Part shown: positions 35,001 through 46,712 of the stretch, in pieces
Layout: each line of letters starts with the position of its first letter
How positions within the stretch are numbered: the first letter of the stretch is position 1
Assembly: GCA_947561715.1 (NCBI GenBank)
Contig: OX387197.1
Location: 22,160,266 to 22,224,265 of the forward strand
Origin: Ascidia mentula
Lineage: Eukaryota; Chordata; Ascidiacea; Phlebobranchia; Ascidiidae
Direction of reading: 5' to 3'
Length of the DNA stretch: 64,000 bases
The notes under the pieces: generated by a model
What the model was told of the DNA's origin: nothing
Databases searched by the model: none
What the model saw: only the letters and a program-made list of their open reading frames with translations
Program-made: the position numbers and the translations under genes

Positions 35001-38000
35001 CTCCTCTTAGAACACCTCGTTTTGAGTTTTGTTTTTATATCTGGACTAAATAAAGGACTAATCCGTCGGTCCGCACCCAGCAGCAAAGGCTGATTCCAGT
35101 AGTTACTTTTTTGCATTTTGGTTTCAGTTAAAAATGACTAACAAAAAGGCCGGTGGCATGTTTCGTTGCACAGAAGTATGTATCACGTGATCGTACCGGA
35201 GGACCAGTAGGTTCTGCACCATTTCCTTGCCGAGGTAATGATCGATACGATAAAGTTGATCTTCCTTGAACAAACCAGCCAGGTGGTTGGAAAGTTTTGC
35301 ACTGGAATCGAAATCTCGCCCGAATGGTTTTTCGACGATAACTCGATTCCAACCGCTGAAAAACAAAACGGGTAAATTTGATAAAAAAAAACACAATCCA
35401 GTAAGGGCGCTAGTTTTGCAACGCGAAATTTGATCAAGAAAAAGTGCAATACTTCAAGCTAAACAGTTACGAACACACTTCCAGCAACTTTTTGTAATAA
35501 GTTTTTACCAAACCGCAAATTGCGAAACGTTTTTGGAGTTGTTGCGACCCGTTTTTGAAATTATTGCGACGCAACATGAAGCAGTTGATAAGGAGCCGTA
35601 TCCTTCTTTATCTATTCAATCGTACACGCAACAAGCGCGGATGCAATCAACGTTGTTAACTTTTTATCGCAATGTCAGCGACTATTTTCTTTCAATCCTC
35701 ATATTTTGTCGAACCTCTAATGCACAATAAATACTTTACGGAAGTCCATAAAACGATGGCGATGTATTACGAAACAAATATTGAGTCAACGAGTTTATAA
35801 CAGCAGGTTTTAAGCGTAGTGCGCAATTGCGTACTAAGCAAAATTTAAGTATTGGAATTTAGGTTGTAACGTTTTTTTACCGCTAATTCGAACCCTGTAT
35901 TACGGTAATATCAACTTCTAATAAAACTAAAGCAAAATTCGTTTCGGTAAACTTGTTGTGTAACTCGGCTCTATTGTCATCTATTGTGAGATTTTGATAA
36001 GCAGTAGACAATTAACTTTTTATCAAACAACTGCAGACATACCCAAAACATATTTTGTGCAAACAGCACCAAAGCAGTCAGCAAGTTTTACCTGGAAGAC
36101 ATGCAAGTGTCATGGATGTTTTTCGTGACGTCAGCAAAAACGGTAGGAGGCAAAGCCAGGTAGAAGACACGGTTGGTTGCACACGAGTTCGGTAGAGACT
36201 TGATTGCTTTGTCAAGTTGGGAGAAGGCCGACTTTTCGGTGTAAGAACCGGCCACGTACGACATGCTGGCGAAAAATTCGTCCGCTTTGGCCTTCTCTGT
36301 TTCTTTTAGCTGTAATTGTAAACAAATTGCGTTGAATGAAGGAGGCTGATAGAATATAACGAATAATTTCTGTGAGCTACAGACAGATGGCCACTGTTTC
36401 GACCTTAAAGGTCTCATCAGTGCAGCTGGCGTGACTATCAGATGACTTTGCTGACCAAACGGCCAAGCAAAGACTTCCACTTTGTAGTGACTGTACAATC
36501 ACCGCCATTCGTTGGGAACCAAACTAGGTGCCTTACGGAGAAAACAAGGTGGAAACACTATGGCCATAACGAATAAATTACAACTTGAATGATGTTTGTC
36601 GATTTAATTTACTGTTTGCTGTGTAGTCGTATAGAAGTAAACCAGTGTTTTTTCCACTGTAGTCACGTTCTACTTATAGGTAACACAACCTCGCCGCGTA
36701 CCACCAAGTTCCATTGAACGTAATCTCTTTTTGATTCTCAGAAACGAATAATTTCAATGCAACAACGAATGCAGTTTAATTTAATGCGCGATCTGAATTT
36801 TTTTGCTCCATATTTTTCTCAAAATCATTTTCTGTTTTGAGCAAACGCAAGTTTATATATATTAAAAAAGACTGTTGTGTGCAGAGCCACGATCTTTGAA
36901 CACCTCAGATAGTCAAGCACTGTGGGCTTATGTCATTGCTATCACATTTTTTTTATACACGATTAAACTACATGGAAAGTGTGCTGTACATCTCTCATGT
37001 GCCGCTGTATAGTTTTTTGGCTTGCACAAGAACTTGTCGTTCGTTATATTCTGAAATAAATTGCTTCCAACGCAAACAAAACAGAAGTTCCGTGCCATTC
37101 ATAATTAATCAATTTAATCGCTTGTGGCATAGTCGGGTACACGGCCATAGCAGGTCGAAATGGTGAATTTTTAGCTTCACAGAAACCCCCTTTCACCCTG
37201 GTTTTTCTGTAAATTGTGTTGTACATATTGGGCAACATTTGTTCACAATTAATTCACGTATTATAAGTAAGAAAATTTGCTATCTGGCAATTTACAACAT
37301 ACATTGAACCAGGTTGTCAGCAAATGTGAGGCAGGCAATTTTAGAGCAAAACTTTGAAAAAGGGACGATTTAGTAATAACGGTTAAAGACCACTGGTGTA
37401 TGACGTTTTACCGCTAAACGTCGACTATTAGGTGAAATGCAAAATTCGGCGAGCTTGTGTGTTTGTCCAACAAACCCAACAGATGCGTTACACAAATATA
37501 CGAGACGGTAAACTACCTTCATGAATGGTTCAGCCTTCTCGCGGATATTTTGCACCGTCATCTTGGACCTTGCGTAACCGACGAATCGAATGTTATTGGG
37601 GAGAAGGTCGTCTCTAAATAACCACCTGCAAAAAACACACAGCAGTTTACTAATCATAAACAGAGGTTTGCGGAATGCCTCGGCCTATAATTGAGCACGC
37701 ATTTTTTAACGTAGATAATAAGGCAAAATGTGTTGAGTAATTACAGGTGTATGTGGTTACAGTAAAAATTAAGTAGCGCGCCGGGTCAGTCTCTGTTTCC
37801 AACTTCTATAGTTTGTATTGCAGTATTTGTGAGATAATAATTGTCCATTTAATTAATTTAAAGCTTGGTACGGGTATTATGGTAATGTAACTTACACAGA
37901 TTTTACACAAAATAAACGAAAATTAGAAGAAAGAAAATTGAAGGAGTAAAGTTTTTCGGTTATGCATCGCCGAAATTCCAACGTCCAAGTCTGCGACCTT

Positions 38001-40452
38001 TGATTATTCGTTTTAGCGTTAACCCGAGGTCGCTATCAGTTGCAGCGCGACCACAAAACACGAAAAATGCACAATCATCAGCAGCACGCGCCCGCCTCGT
38101 GGAACCCCCTCAAGCACGTGGTAAGTGCTGTCGGTTGAAGGCGTGATCGAGACGTGGAGGGAAAAATACTACAGACGGGTGTTATTAGCAAACAAGCGGA
38201 CGGAAAATATGTGGATTCGGTCTGGCTTACGCGGGGCAAATTGAAAAAATTGAAGCTTCCGCCCTTTTTACATATATTCCACTTACCACAGCGTTGGGAT
38301 AATCTTCTTCTTCGCGAGGTCGCCCTGAAAGTGGAAAAGGAAATTGTAAAAACGCGTAAGAGAATATTACGTTTGTTATCAAATAAATATATTTCTAACA
38401 AATATCTGTAGGGCGGGAGTATGATAAATCCTACATAGGAAATTGCCCACTCACGATGAGAGTTAACACTAAGCAGCCATTGTTTTGTGTCCTATGGGTG
38501 TGGTGTCGATTACCTACCTTCGCGTTTCGAAAGGGAAATTTAAGGCGCTGTTATGAAAGTAGTCGCGAGGTTGTGCCTGTTTCAGAACGAGGACGTTATA
38601 ACTGTACAGGACGAAGCAACAACAACGTCAAATAAACATGAGCCTGAGGGTTGACATACCCCCGCGGCAATGAATTATTGAGCCTTGGCGGATGCGTACT
38701 GTGTTGTACAATGCACATAATCGTACATAAAGGGTTTACAATTACATGTTTAAAGGTTGCCTACATTATTGAAACAACATTAGGAAGCAAGGAATGTACG
38801 CAGATGCAGATACGTACGTGGTGACATTTTTTCTCATAAACTTCGTGAAACTAAATTCTACCTATAATAACAGACAATTTACAATATGCAGAAAACTGTC
38901 GTACCGAGGCACCCAGCAACACAATTACATCCGACACACCACTTTCAGAAACGTTTCCGTTGTTGTTGTTATTTAGACATGCTTTGCAAGCTGACAAATG
39001 CTCAGTCAAAACGATGTTCTTGCAAGATAGGCAGGAACCAATCTCTTCTTGGCGCCCAATGCCCATTTCGCCAGTTTTAACGGTTGGTCGCACACTGAAA
39101 ACTTGCGTTGCGTGACAAACAAATGCAAGGTCGATGGAAAGAATGTCGAACAGCAGTGAGAAATTTGTTTTTCGAAAACGCTAAACTTAATCTTATAGTG
39201 GCTGTTAAATAAATTAGAAACTATTTCAAAACCAGTTCGTCTACATTCTGCATTGTCGTTATGCTTTTTACCACATGTTAAGATTTTACCGAATGACTGA
39301 AAACCTAATATCAGCATACAGTTTAATAGTCTACCAAAGCACATATCTAACTAAAAACTGATATCAAATGAAACAAAGGTGCTTTGACTTAATCAAGCAT
39401 GATGACATTAAAGCCATTTCCTTCCTAATAACCCAAAGTAATTACTACGGCATCCGAACATTTATAAAAAGCTTTAACAATTAATTTAGTCATGACTCAA
39501 TCTAGAAGCCCCAAGTAACAAACCACACAGCGACAGAAGCCAGACTGACTGAATGCAAGCGAGAGAAAAAACACGCGGTATTTGACTCCAAATGAGATCA
39601 CGTGATCCACAGGAGGAGCGCGCAATAAAGAGTTTCCAAACCGCGCCAGAGAGGTTGTTATTGTTAACTGTTAGAATCCCAATGGGAATGTTGGCGCAAA
39701 CTTCAAAGTAAAAGAAAAGGTGGCCGGTGTACTGTTGTTTTTAAAAAAAAAAATTATTTCTCATGTCACACTAACAACCATCATTGTACTATTGACTTTT
39801 TTACACCATACTTCACTTATCCAACATAACTGTTACTTTATTTTTTAAAGTATTACCAATCACAACGTTATTTCACAAAAGAAACAATCTTGGAACAGAG
39901 CAATTTTTGTGGTAAAGTTTAAGTGAAAACAATCGGTTTTATCATTAAGAAAGGCTGTCGAGTTTCGGCTGTTGGCGCAGCGTCGTATGCAGCACTGGTC
40001 CCAGTTGCGTCATTCCTGTGGCATTTCGGGCGCATGACAAATGATCAACATCTTCTGCCGGCGCAACTAAAGTGCCAGCTTCGACAACAGACAGCACTTT
40101 TTATATTCTACCCTCTCGCTACACTGTGTCAAAGGCATATTACGTAACATATCCTAGCAGTCACATCCCAAGCTGCTGCGTCATTATCCTCATGTTTACT
40201 AAACGCCAGTGCAAGTGCTCGAAATCTAAAGTGTAAACAATGACTAAGGACTGTTTGAGTGTGACGACATAAGGCACAATGCCAATGTTCATAATGTTTG
40301 ATTCTTGATTTTAGCTCTTAGCTTACCGAAGCTCCAAGAATCACGAAAACGTCGCTTTGAGCTTCCCACTGGACGCTGAGGGCGCGACGTAACCGCGCCA
40401 TTGGATCGAACTTTGGCTGGTCTTTGGCATCTTGTAAATCGGCATAAGACAT
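32034..40452 (-). CDS. G6PD: Glucose-6-phosphate 1-dehydrogenase
   Basis: Twelve coding exons, from high to low: 40327-40452, 38287-38324, 37517-37625, 36092-36309, 35197-35355, 34627-34752, 34216-34309, 33684-33900, 32971-33179, 32498-32574, 32341-32433, 32034-32121. They sum to 1554 nt (517 aa; human has 515). Motifs in order: the NADP+ fingerprint VILGASGDLAKKK (split by intron 1), EKPFGRD, the active-site [40 protein letters not shown] and the C-terminal STYKWVNP. The enzyme is cytosolic and oxidises glucose 6-phosphate to 6-phosphogluconolactone with NADP+, the first step of the pentose phosphate pathway. The start (MSYADL) is the ATG nearest the conserved region; an acceptor-like CAG about 55 nt upstream suggests a 5' UTR intron. 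Exon 2 is only 38 nt. Intron 3 carries an intact hammerhead ribozyme in the sense orientation. Confidence 0.97.
36375..36427 (-). ncRNA. Type I hammerhead ribozyme in G6PD intron 3, complete core
   Basis: Read on the minus strand: AGCTGCA, CTGATGA, stem II GACCT-TTA-AGGTC, GAAA, stem III ACAG/CTGT around a 7-nt loop, cleavage C (36382) and TGTAGCT. Stem I has one G-U pair; all core residues are kept. It shares strand with G6PD and lies in the intron between exons 3 and 4, so it is transcribed in the G6PD pre-mRNA. The predicted cut, between 36382 and 36381, is about 72 nt before the exon 4 acceptor. The family resemblance to 31208-31262 is close, including flanking bases. Confidence 0.9.
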
Positions 40453-40842
40453 ATTTAAGGCAAATTCACGTTGTTCAAAAACTGGTGAGCTAACACTTAA
40501 ACACCTGTGACAATAAATGGAAAGTTTGGATTTCAAATTAGTTTGTTGTGATTATAAAACCTTGATACAAAATAAAGTGTTCATACTATTGTAAATACAC
40601 ATGCAATTCTTCGCATGCAGTTTCATGAGTTTTATGGAAAGACAACATTTGAATATTTCACAGTCTGTAATCTAATCTCTACTCTTAACAAAGTGTTTTT
40701 ATTTTATTTTTTTCCTGTGTCCTTATCTTATCCGTGGTTTCTCAAGGCTTGCATGTGGCAGGTTTTTAGTTGTGTAAAGGGCGTGTTGTGAGGTAGTGGA
40801 GAGCCTTTACTTTATTTGAACCTAATTCTTAATTTGCTTTTA

Positions 40843-40886
40843 TAGACACTGATGATGCTTTTAACGAAGCGAAATGTATATGTCTA
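40843..40886 (+). repeat. Hammerhead-like hairpin repeat, non-canonical
   Basis: TAGACA-CTGATGA-T-GCTT...AAGC-GAAA...TGTCTA: outer arms pair, an inner 4-bp stem is closed, and CTGATGA and GAAA flank it. It differs from a true hammerhead by an unpaired T after CTGATGA and by the lack of a UH cleavage site before the outer arm. It is related to hairpins at 2068-2100 and 13358-13460. Confidence 0.45.
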
Positions 40887-43800
40887 ATTAAAGAAGACTG
40901 AAAGATTTTAACCTGAAACGAAAGTTTCCTAGACAGTTGTTAACAACTTCAATACAACTTAATCTTCAATACAAAAGATGGTTTGGTAAACAAAATAAAT
41001 TAAGCCACACCACAATTAACGTAAGCACTGCCTGCTGCTTTACAATACTGTTGTTCAGCTTCTGTATGCTCAGGCCTGATTAACAGGAATAAAAACTCCA
41101 TCACTGCACCATCCAACAGAAGGAAGTGATCATATTTGCAACAGCATAAGTAATTGCGATAAACTGGCTTCCTGAGAACATATGAGCAACAACATGCCAT
41201 GCATTGATCAGATTAAAGCTTTCTGAAAGCATTTTTGAAAACGATAAAAATGTACAAAAGATTTACACAGTCGTAAATAAAGAGTTTCATTATTTTGTTT
41301 AATTAGGTCCATGTTACCCCATAATGTTTGGGTGGGTGTTGTTTTAATGTTTATTAAAAAAATGTAGTTTGGACTATGGCTCCAAGTTATGACTAATTAT
41401 TAATATTGTAATTGTTCGTCATAATGTACAGCGGATTGATAATTATTCATAACGTATTCCCATGAATACATTCTGTACAAATCAATATGTTTTGCTGCAT
41501 GGTTGTAGGAAAATAATTGCACACATCACCTTGCCAGCTGGAATGCAATAGATTTGATTAATATTTTTGATAAATGGTTACTACAAAAACTAAATATTCA
41601 TGCATAGTAAACCATGCTGTCGCCCCACTCAACATCAGCTAAATAATACTACTAAAATGGGCCTACGACAACAAATAATCTAATGAACACAAAATAGAAC
41701 TGCAGTTTAAGTTTAACCAATATTTTTTTGAATTAAACCACACAAAATAAAGTTTGGCAATTTTTCCAACAACTGTCAATCTTTATCATGAAATTGAACA
41801 AAGTAGTTACACTTCCAATCAATTTGAAACTTATTTTTTACTTCTCTTCTACCTATTCACAACAATCACAAGTAACATGCCAAACACTTTTTAATGCCAT
41901 GAATATTTAACCAGAATCTACCATTGTGTTTTGAATGTCACAGTCACCTTTATTCAGTGCAGGGAATGCTGACAAAATGAAACTAAGCTCTTATATTCTA
42001 TTATTGCCGCACAATAAAACTCAGTGGTTAATGAGTTTCTTTTAATTTAGGCTAAAGTAAAACTATTTTAATGCTACATCTGTGCCTTCCCGGCTATACC
42101 CAGTGTGTTTTGCACAGCAGTAAGGCACATTTTCACCCAGTACTACAGAAACCATCTCAATCTGTAATACGGCGTTTCGCTCTGTTGACAAAATTAAGTA
42201 CCAGTGCTTTCGTGAATGGTTGCTCCCATCCGCCCATCCGGAACATATAGGCATTGTCACGCTAATGCAAATATAAGTTTGAATTGCACCTTTAGTATGC
42301 TCGCCCAATGACATCGATAGTAATACGCCTTTGTAATGATGACAAAGCGTTTCAGCTTAGCTGTTTCTCACAAACCCAATCACTGCAGATTGTCTTTAAT
42401 TTTACGAGCAAAACTTACTACAATGACTAAGCAATTTTCCAAGGATTTGTACACACGGAAGAATTTCACTTTGGGACTGTACAATCCGAAAACACGCAAA
42501 GTGTTTTGGTAAATTATTCCTATATGTTCCGTCAAGGACTGATTTGTTTTAAAAACAGCTTATTCTGCAGATCACACACATAACATATTTAAATCGCACG
42601 AGTATCGTGACGAGTAAAATTAAATGTGACGTGCGTTAATGAATGAATGTTGGTTAAACAATTAACAGCGATAAAATACATTACAATTCACTACAACAGC
42701 CACCGTTGTTGTAGGAAATTGGTGCAGAGTTTGTTGTGGTGAATTGGCGCTTCACCGGTGCAGAATTCGTGGCAGGAGTGAAGCCAGAAATTTTGGTGGG
42801 GCCAAAAAACAATTTGTGCGTTTGGTAAGTTTTAACACCAACCCCGTGAAACGCAAAACAATTAAGCATGCTTGCCTCAAATTACTTACGTTAATTAACA
42901 CTTTAAATTTCCTTGTACTTTAAAAAAAGGTGGAAATCCAGACCGAGAGACGGGTTGCAATATCAAACTTGATAAAGAGACTTACAATATCAAACATCTG
43001 TAGGGAATTCTACACATCTTTGGGTTTTTGCGCATTTAAGTGATTGTTTCAACCATTGAAGTAGGGTCGGTTCAACGTTTTCCATCTCCTTAACGTTTTC
43101 CATCCCGCATTGCTTTTTTTCCATCCCAAACTGCTCGTCAAAATAGCGTCGAATGAGTCACAAGTTTTAGACATTTGTAAAACATGCTGCATATACGCGG
43201 CGTAGAACAGTGTTGCCACGTCCTTATTTATACGAATTGTCCCCAGGATATGCCATAAACATTATTAAAAAAATGGAGATTTTGTCAGAATGGTGCATCT
43301 GTTCCAGGTGTACACTGGGATCAATTGATTTTTTTGGTTGCGGTGACGTCGTGACACGCTTTTGTGCATGGCAAGCGCTAATATCCACACAGCTATTAAT
43401 ATTGCATGGCGAAGCTGCGTGCCAGGATACACATTCTCCAAAGAACAACGACAATGTACAGTAGAGAGTAATTGGCATTGGCTCTGCACAAGTATTGAAT
43501 AACAATTTTCGCACAATATTTGTGAAAGGCGCTTCAAACAGATAGAGTATCGTTTAAACAGACTGGAAACATTTGTTGTTCTCTTCTAATGTCTCCAGAG
43601 GCACGCATAGTATCTATGAATAAGAAATTGAAGAGATAACTATGATGTAAACAGCAGGTGGTAAGGAAATTTATATTACTTAGTAATTATATCGTTTCTT
43701 TGAACGATCTTTCATATTTCATGATGCGAGATAATAGCCTACATTAAGTGTTAGGCCCTTTGTTCGTTTGCTTGGGCTTTTTATAAAAAACCCGTGGTGT

Positions 43801-44241
43801 GAAAACCGATAAAAACCTGCTGTAAGCGTGGGGCAGGGACAAGTCGCTCGGGCATAACAAAAATACTTTTCGCAGCGAAGCTTATAAATTATTCCAGGCC
43901 AGTGGCAGCTTACTCTGCTGCTGGCATGAAGCTTGTAGCCGCCAATGATCAATCTTAACCGGATTCTTGTTGATTCTGTTGATTGCGATGCAGGAAGACA
44001 GCAGGTAAACAGTAAGCGTTCGGTTAACAGTGAGATTAGAAAAAATGTTTGGCAATTGGAAAGTTGCATGGGGAATTTGCGCCACGTTACTTCATAGTTT
44101 GCAAGTTGAATGGAACCGTGCTGCATTCTTTCAGATGCGTTCTGTTGACTGAATTTACAACTAAACGTTCATTTGATCTGCTCGACGCTTTGCAAAACAA
44201 AATGCAACCAATCATTTTTAACAGCAACTGATCCAATACGT

Positions 44242-44292
44242 TTTTGCAGACAGGATCACTGTTGCGACCTTTGAGGTCTCATCAGTGCAGCT
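44242..44292 (-). ncRNA. Hammerhead ribozyme copy with a mutated core
   Basis: Minus strand: AGCTGCA, CTGATGA, stem II GACCT-CAA-AGGTC, then GCAA in place of GAAA, stem III ACAG/CTGT, C and TGCAAAA. The second A of the GAA core is changed to C and the distal half of stem I is lost. Both changes should abolish or strongly reduce cleavage. It is the same family as 31208-31262 and 36375-36427. Confidence 0.8.
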
Positions 44293-45177
44293 GGATGACA
44301 AGTGTCGGTCTTGCAAATTAAATAGCCAGACAAAAACTTCTACATTGCCGGGACTTCCTTTTTATTTTATTTGTAAAAATTGGTTGAAATAACTGCGAGC
44401 CTAATTCGCCAATTATAAGCTGCCGGGGACAGCCAGAGTTCGCCTAGCACAGAGCGCAGTATAATAAGCATGGGGCAAATCGAGCAAAAATCGATAACAG
44501 GCCCCCGACAAGATCTTGAGCAAAAAGAGAGTAATTTTATTCCTGTCAAATATTTTGCTCTAGACGAACTCTGTAATACCAACTCCATCGATTCTCGACA
44601 AAGAGCTAATTTTGTACAAGGCTTCGACATTGTGTGCATGGAAGCTTGGTCGATTTTTGTGTATGCTTTGCAAGATGTAGGGTTGGCACCCTTGCAAGAC
44701 GTCACTCACATCCCGGTATCGTATTGTTTGAATCAGCGTTCATAGGGGGTCGCAGGTTTATTAGAACCTGTTTGACAGGGACTGTTCCTGCCAACGGTGG
44801 TAAATAATGCCAGTTGATTAGGGCGTGCGTTGAGTTAGCAGCTGGGTTTCTAATGGACTTCGTTCTGTTTGCTGTGCGATTTCACCTATTGCATCAATGC
44901 TATTATACGTCAAAATATATGCACACTATGTTGGTTCTAATATTAATTAGTGTGTACATTTTATGGCATAAAACGTGTTTATTGGGGATCTCTTTTTAAA
45001 TAATACAGAGTTATTTTATCTTCAGGTTGATATTTTTTTAATAGGCTGTTATTGAACAAGTAAGATTTTCTGGCTGGACTTATTACTTAATATCTTTTAC
45101 GTAAGGTGCATTTAACTTGATTAATAAAACAACATCCTTTGTCGTAACTTTTATGATAAGGCAAAATTTCGGTAGCC

Positions 45178-45984
45178 ATGAACACGATATGGTCGGGGTC
45201 GCACATGCATGGGAAACAAGGAATGACGTCACGGTTGCAACGTAACTCGCTCGGCGATAATTCCATGCTGGGATGGAATTTGACGAAAAAACGCAACAAC
45301 GAAAAGAATCGAAGGGTGAGCTCGCCAGGTAAAGTGAAGCAAGTTTGGGCAAGCTGCCAACTGAACTAATTTCGGTAAATTTTCTATACGTTCAGTGATT
45401 ATTCAGCATTCACGCTGCCCTGCGAAAACCAAATCAAACGAGGAGATTGCGATTAAACAACGAAGGAGCGGCAACCAGCTGAACGCTCCGCCGGATTTAT
45501 CTCGCCCAAATTCTCAACCGGAGTTGGAAAATCTGAGAGGAACGCCATGTTGTTCTTGCACAGGAAGGGAACCGGGTATGAATGGCATTACTTTTTGCGT
45601 TTTTTTGCACAATGTTACACTTGTATTTTCAAACCATATCATACTACTTTTAATACTTTTGACATAAAACTGTTGCATATTCTATATTTGTTGTCAGGTG
45701 CCACCCGGGAACAAAAACAACAATTCCTTGAGGTTCCAACAATGTTCAGAAGTCCAAGCGCACCCGACGTTTGTGCACCATCTTTGTCATCAGCACCCTC
45801 ACCCATACATGTAACAACTAATGAACAAGAGAAACAGGACCAAGCCAAGCCGCCTGGAATGCATCTGGCAAAAACTGCTGAGAAACACACACAAACTGAT
45901 CTTTCTCACAGAAACCGGGTTCGGGACATGTCGCAAAAGTGCAAGAACGGTGAAAAGTTCATCTTCAAAGAAACCAGTGTTTGA
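45178..45984 (+). CDS. Hypothetical three-exon gene, disordered protein
   Basis: Exons 45178-45328, 45396-45575 and 45698-45984 join in phase to 205 codons plus stop. All junctions are GT-AG, and an AATAAA lies at 46097-46102, about 115 nt past the stop. The protein is polar and low in hydrophobics, with Ser/Pro-rich stretches (SLSSAPSPI), a basic N-terminal third (KKRNNEKNRR) and a KHTQTD motif; no signal peptide, membrane helix or known domain is seen. The consistent phases and the polyadenylation signal support a real gene. MON1 begins about 730 bp downstream on the same strand, so a shared operon-like transcript is possible but not shown. Confidence 0.6.
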
Positions 45985-46712
45985 AAAACACAAAATATAT
46001 TTTAGTTTCGAAATGGACTGTTAGGTGTTCGATGTTCGTTTTGTTGGTATTATGTTTTCTATTTTGTATGTAAAACATAAACACTGTTGGCAAACAAATA
46101 AAACCATGAACTAATTGCTTTCTTTAAAAAAAAACTCATATCGGTTTTTACTCAAACATATACTGTACATATATACTTCTCCTGCTAAATAGGTGTGTCC
46201 GTTTTCCATGAAAACCTGCAGCCATTGTGCTTCTCTTTTGTTTCGAACTGTCATGTGTTCAAAAAGGTAAAAACGCACAGTGGGTCCCAATGAACTTGTT
46301 TTGCATGTGTGTTTTAAAAAACAACCGCATGGAAGAGCTAAAGGACCAAACAAAAAACATGCGCCTGGAGGTCCCACATTTGAAAACATTGAGCGAAGAC
46401 AGAGGCAAGAAAACAACTAAATGCAAATGCGTGAATTTTAAGGCTTTATTTTTATACCATTCACATTGCAAATACGGTAAATGCTAAAGAACCGTCATTT
46501 TTTGGATTATTTTTTACAAACTCAAAAATGTTTATAAATTTTATTGCAATATTTCTATGACATGTACCTCACTAACATGATACTACCAATCCTTCAATTA
46601 CTTAATAGTAAAACCTTACCAAGGATTTTTTGCGGGAAAAGATTGTATTGCTTTGGTTTAGCTTAAAACTCGAAAAATATGTAACTAAGTAAAAGAGTAT
46701 GACCGCATAGTC
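45985..46712. other. Gap: 3' UTR of the 45178 gene and 5' flank of MON1
   Basis: It contains AATAAA at 46097-46102. A purine-rich open stretch at about 46265-46400 looks faintly coding but has no clear splice partners. No gene is called. Confidence 0.45.

Larger units (their letters stand above)
40453..45177. other. Gap: upstream region of G6PD and of the 45178 gene
   Basis: A 4.7 kb divergent spacer. It should hold the G6PD promoter and 5' UTR. Visible content: a hairpin repeat at 40843-40886, a mutated hammerhead at 44242-44292, and short degenerate repeats of TTTTCCATC at about 43078-43125. Open frames of 60-135 codons on both strands (for example 42063-42314 minus and 43210-43514) show no recognised domain or splice structure and I do not call them genes. 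Confidence 0.5.

Noticed and set aside
37130..37165. GCAGGTCGAAATGG resembling the hammerhead GAAA side
   Set aside because: No CTGATGA, stem III or stem I can be built around it.
42063..42314. Minus-strand open frame of 83 codons with a Trp/His/Cys-rich product
   Set aside because: It looks mildly protein-like, but has no convincing splice sites, no recognised domain and no partner exons.
43210..43514. Overlapping open frames on both strands, Cys- and His-rich
   Set aside because: Both strands are open at once and neither matches a known family; a transposon remnant is possible but unsupported.
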